Assembly: GCA_027625915.1 (NCBI GenBank)
Contig: JANTQA010000033.1
Location: 5,766,001 to 5,830,000 of the forward strand
Direction of reading: 5' to 3'
Length of the DNA stretch: 64,000 nucleotides
From: Anaeramoeba flamelloides
Taxonomy: Eukaryota > Metamonada > Anaeramoebidae
Below the pieces are notes generated by a model that saw only the letters and a list, made by a program, of their open reading frames with translations, ran no database searches and had not been told where the DNA came from. This document shows, piece by piece, positions 61,351 to 64,000 of the stretch. Position 1 is the stretch's first letter, and every line of letters begins with the position of its first letter. The position numbers were made by a program, and so were the translations under genes.

Positions 61351-61751
61351 TTGATCAAAATAATTCCAAAATATTCAGAATTTAACTCAATTGAAATCAA
61401 GAAAGTCTTATAAATATCAAAATTTACGAGAAAAAATCGGAATTATCAAAAATTAGTTTTCGCCAACTAGAAAATCTTTGGCAAAAAACATGTAAAAACC
61501 GACTTTTGGCGTTTTTATTTTATTTATTTTCTCAACAATTACTTATCGGATTTTTATCGGAATTTCATTTAAACGGTAGATATATCTCAAATAACCAACA
61601 AAGCAATACACTAAATTGATTGAAATTTAACTTTAAAAATAAAAGTTCAATTTGCCAAATTTTGCCAATTTATAACATATCCAAAAAATTCACAAAATAC
61701 ATTTTTTTCTTTTCACTTTTGAATTTATTTTAACAAACTTATTTATCCCAA

Positions 61752-62687
61752 ATGTCACTTATCAGTGTTGTTGGTTCATGCTCAATTGATTTTAATTCAT
61801 ACTCAACAAGGTTACCCGTCTTGGGAGAAACCCTAATAGGCACAAATTTCACACAAACCTTTGGGGGTAAAGGTGCAAACCAAGCTTACATGTGCAGGCT
61901 CTTACAAGGAGGATCTGAAGAAGACAAGACCGCTTTTGTTGGGTGTGTTGGTTCTGACTTGTGGGGGAAGGAGATTCAACAAAACTTTGAGTCAATTGGT
62001 GTTGACACAAAGCACCTTACCGTTGAGGGAAACAAAACAGGGATCGCACTTATCAACATTGACAAATCTGGTGACAACTCGATTGTGATCCACACAGGAG
62101 CAAATTCCTTGTTGTCTACAAAGCATTTACAAGAAGCCCGTGAAACATTACTGTCGTCAAAGGTTGTCGTCACCCAATTAGAAATCGATCCTTTGGTTGC
62201 CCTTGAGGCAATGAAAATTGGCAAAGAAGGTGGCGCATTTACAATCCTAAACCCTGCCCCAGGGCTCAAGAATTTGCCCGAAGGCATTTTAGAGGCATCG
62301 TCCCTAGTCTGCCCAAACGAAACAGAATGCGAAATCATTAGCGGTATCCCCGTTACCGATCTCGAGTCAGCTAAAAAGTCTGCACAAAAAATCCGTCAAA
62401 TGGGCGCTTTAAATGTTGTTGTCACGCTAGGATCAAAGGGATGCGTTTTGCTCGACCAAAATGAGAACTTTGTGCACTTCCCAGTCAAGGACGAAGTCGT
62501 CTGTAAAGACTCTACAGGCGCAGGCGATTCCTTTGTCGGTGCTTTAGCATATGGTATTTCAAAGGGAGTAGATTTAACAACTTCACTGGAACGCGCGGTT
62601 ACAGTCGCTACAATATCAGTGCAGAATTTAGGAACACAAACTTCCTTTCCTTCGCGGAAAATTGTTGAAAAGTCTATCAAATTTTAA
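61752..62687 (+). CDS. RBKS: Ribokinase (PfkB family)
   Basis: 311 residues from ATG 61752, single exon. It phosphorylates D-ribose at O5 with ATP, feeding ribose from nucleoside breakdown into the pentose phosphate pathway, in the cytosol. All family signatures are present: GSCSIDFNSYSTRLPVLGET (substrate lid start), FGGKGANQA (PfkB signature 1), KTGIALINIDKSGDNSI, HTGAN, QLEID, NPAPGL, CPNETECEIISG (NETE, Mg/phosphate site), TLGSKGC and DSTGAGDSFVGALAYG (signature 2 with the catalytic Asp). The end AVTVATISVQNLGTQTSFPS fits the ribokinase monovalent-cation loop. Length equals that of typical ribokinases. GC content is much higher than in the flanks. It could act on a related sugar such as deoxyribose, but the GGKGANQA and NPAP blocks favour ribokinase. 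Confidence 0.95.
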   Translation: MSLISVVGSCSIDFNSYSTRLPVLGETLIGTNFTQTFGGKGANQAYMCRLLQGGSEEDKTAFVGCVGSDLWGKEIQQNFESIGVDTKHLTVEGNKTGIALINIDKSGDNSIVIHTGANSLLSTKHLQEARETLLSSKVVVTQLEIDPLVALEAMKIGKEGGAFTILNPAPGLKNLPEGILEASSLVCPNETECEIISGIPVTDLESAKKSAQKIRQMGALNVVVTLGSKGCVLLDQNENFVHFPVKDEVVCKDSTGAGDSFVGALAYGISKGVDLTTSLERAVTVATISVQNLGTQTSFPSRKIVEKSIKF

Positions 62688-64000
62688 TTTTTTGGAATTT
62701 GTTGAATTAACTTTTTAAGGCAACTAATAAAAGAGTAAACTTTTAAGACAAAACTTTTTCATTGTGGATTTTGAGTGTTGGGATTGGTGCTTACCAGTTT
62801 TACCAACCAACCCAAATTTATAATTTGAATTAACTTTTTTGTCTCAAGGGCAAAATATTTTTATTGTTTTTTTACTGTAGTCAAAATAAAGCGTGCCAAA
62901 AAATTTAATGCGTGTTTCAAAATAAAAAGCGTGTTTTTTTGTTAAAGTTGACCTATACATTAACCAATCAAAGAAACCAATAATAAACCCTAAAAAAATA
63001 TGGTACTGGTTTCTTAAAGTTCTATTATTTAAAAAGAAATTCTAAAAATGAAGGATCAAATTGGAAAATTTATCTCAGAAAATAGAGTAAATTTTTGATG
63101 AAATTTTAATCATAAAAAAAACAAACAATTTCAAAAAAATTGAGAATATTATGGAAAATTTTCAACTATTTGCATGAATAATTTAAATTTTACTGAAAAT
63201 AACCAGACCTTTACTTTCAAAATTTATTTGTACTTAGGTATACTATTTAGTAGTAGATTGGACGTTGCCTTTGTATAAGAATAAAAAAAAGTAGGGATAA
63301 TATTTTGAAACACGGATTATAGTTGTTGTGCACGCATTATTTTGATCACTGTACTTTTTTTGATTTTTGGCTTTGGAATGAAACAAACACAGCATTTTCA
63401 TTTTGGTTGTTAACAAAAATATACAAATTTAAAAAAAATAAAAAGTGATTTTTTGATAAATTTACAACACAATAATTTTACAAACTTTGTGCTGCTGTTT
63501 CATGATTTGTGAAAAGTGTTACAGTTGTTTCCATTATTTGTGAAAACTTGAAAAACGAGAGTAAAAAATAAAAATTTTATATTGCTTCAAACACTCTATT
63601 AAACCAGTACAGGTGCTTTAGAAAATATATTCACAAAAATTAATAAACTTAAGGGATCAGTCTTCTACGACAACAAGGCAAATTTTTAAAATATGTAATT
63701 GGTGGTATTCCCTACTTACAAATTTTGTAGATCCCAAGTGTCAAAAAATTCTGATCGACTAAGAAAGCCATAAAAGAAAATTAGTTTAATGAGATCAATT
63801 TTTTTTTTCATTTTTTTGGAAAAAGAATACTATTCAATTCATTTTTTTTCTCATAATTTAACAATTTTTTACCTCTTTTATTGATATTTTGATCATTATT
63901 ATACTACAACATTACTTTTTTACTAGTAATATTAATATAAAGATTTTTTTTCTTTTTTAAGAGAAAACTTTTGGTTAACCTAAAAATTGATATATTCAAC
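62688..64000. other. Downstream region with an inverted-repeat element
   Basis: After ribokinase a TA-flanked element (62875-63351) is followed by A/T-rich sequence. A small inverted pair (ATGAAACAAACACAGCA near 63377 and TGCTGCTGTTTCAT near 63491) is visible. No gene is supported up to the window edge. Confidence 0.6.
62875..63351. mobile_element. TA-flanked inverted-repeat element, 477 bp
   Basis: Left end CTGTAGTCAAAATAAAGCGT and the inverse of the right end CAGTGATCAAAATAATGCGT match, and a second block (GCGTGTTTCAAAATA on the left, CCGTGTTTCAAAATA inverted on the right) extends the repeats to about 50 bases. TA lies outside both ends (62873-62874, 63352-63353). The interior has no transposase frame. 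This is a non-autonomous Tc1/mariner-type copy. Confidence 0.75.

Larger units (their letters stand above)
58904..61751. other. Intergenic region with clustered hairpin elements
   Basis: No gene is supported. It contains an R1 copy (59360-59960), two PAL elements (60162-60356 and 60625-60822) only 268 bases apart, and a foldback (60825-61350) starting at the TA of the second PAL copy. The last 300 bases hold the ribokinase upstream region; no clear TATA-type element can be told apart in this composition. Confidence 0.65.

Noticed and set aside
1-64000. tRNA, rRNA or CRISPR features
   Set aside because: I looked for TTCRANNC-type T-arms, rRNA-like GC-rich conserved blocks and regularly spaced repeats, and saw none that held up. 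A tRNAscan and Rfam run would be decisive.

Overview
The window is a very AT-rich (roughly four fifths A+T), gene-poor stretch of nuclear DNA from a protist. Eukaryotic features are a ribosomal protein eS12, two actin-like genes, a calponin-homology protein, spliceosomal GT-AG introns, a LINE and several families of short inverted-repeat transposons. The style of the proteins (MGN-start PAS proteins with long charged inserts, Asn-rich multi-module CH/PH-like proteins, divergent actins) reminds me of Anaeramoeba, with an amoebozoan as the alternative. That placement is recognition, not proof. The standard genetic code fits every gene seen.

I support ten host genes, about one per 6-7 kb. From left to right: a PAS-domain protein (-, 2058-3973); ribosomal protein eS12 (+, 10338-10796); a two-exon Cys-rich type I membrane protein (-, 18967-19719); a divergent actin-like protein lacking its first exon (-, 24557-25741); a decayed LINE (-, about 27060-30040); a second actin-related protein (-, 32700-33917); a six-TM protein of a bacterial-like membrane family (+, 40140-41333); an acidic and Arg/Ser/His-rich protein (+, 45793-47016); a 2000-residue CH-domain protein with about eleven repeated PH-like modules (+, 52721-58903); and ribokinase (+, 61752-62687). 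Adjacent genes share no pathway and nothing suggests an operon. Three genes needed splice reconstruction: the Cys-rich gene, the CH gene (whose first exon completes the CH domain) and probably the PAS gene (a 24-codon last exon).

The space between genes is filled with dispersed repeats. The clearest is PAL, a family of about 196 bp that is almost entirely one palindrome, bounded by TA duplications, with four copies (21670, 48005, 60162, 60625). Two further single TA-flanked inverted-repeat elements lie at 14134-14356 and 62875-63351. A mariner-like family (MAR) has four copies with ends resembling TTCCAAAAATTTGGACACA. A longer family (R1) has five copies and carries a GAAAAA microsatellite. 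Other families are C (palindromic, CCTAGGTTTT core), D (duplicated 5' flank of the Cys-rich gene), E (decayed coding-like pair), a pair of roughly 480 bp inverted arms around 13-15.8 kb, and a foldback at 60.8-61.3 kb. At 47.9-49.3 kb a second LINE fragment is interrupted by a PAL copy and a family C piece and then abuts a MAR copy, which gives a relative order of insertion.

I found no tRNA, rRNA or CRISPR array and no viral remnant. No wholly new system stands out. The most novel items are the CH plus tandem PH-like architecture, the split PAS domain, the PAL hairpin family and the conserved 3' stem-loop of the LINE.
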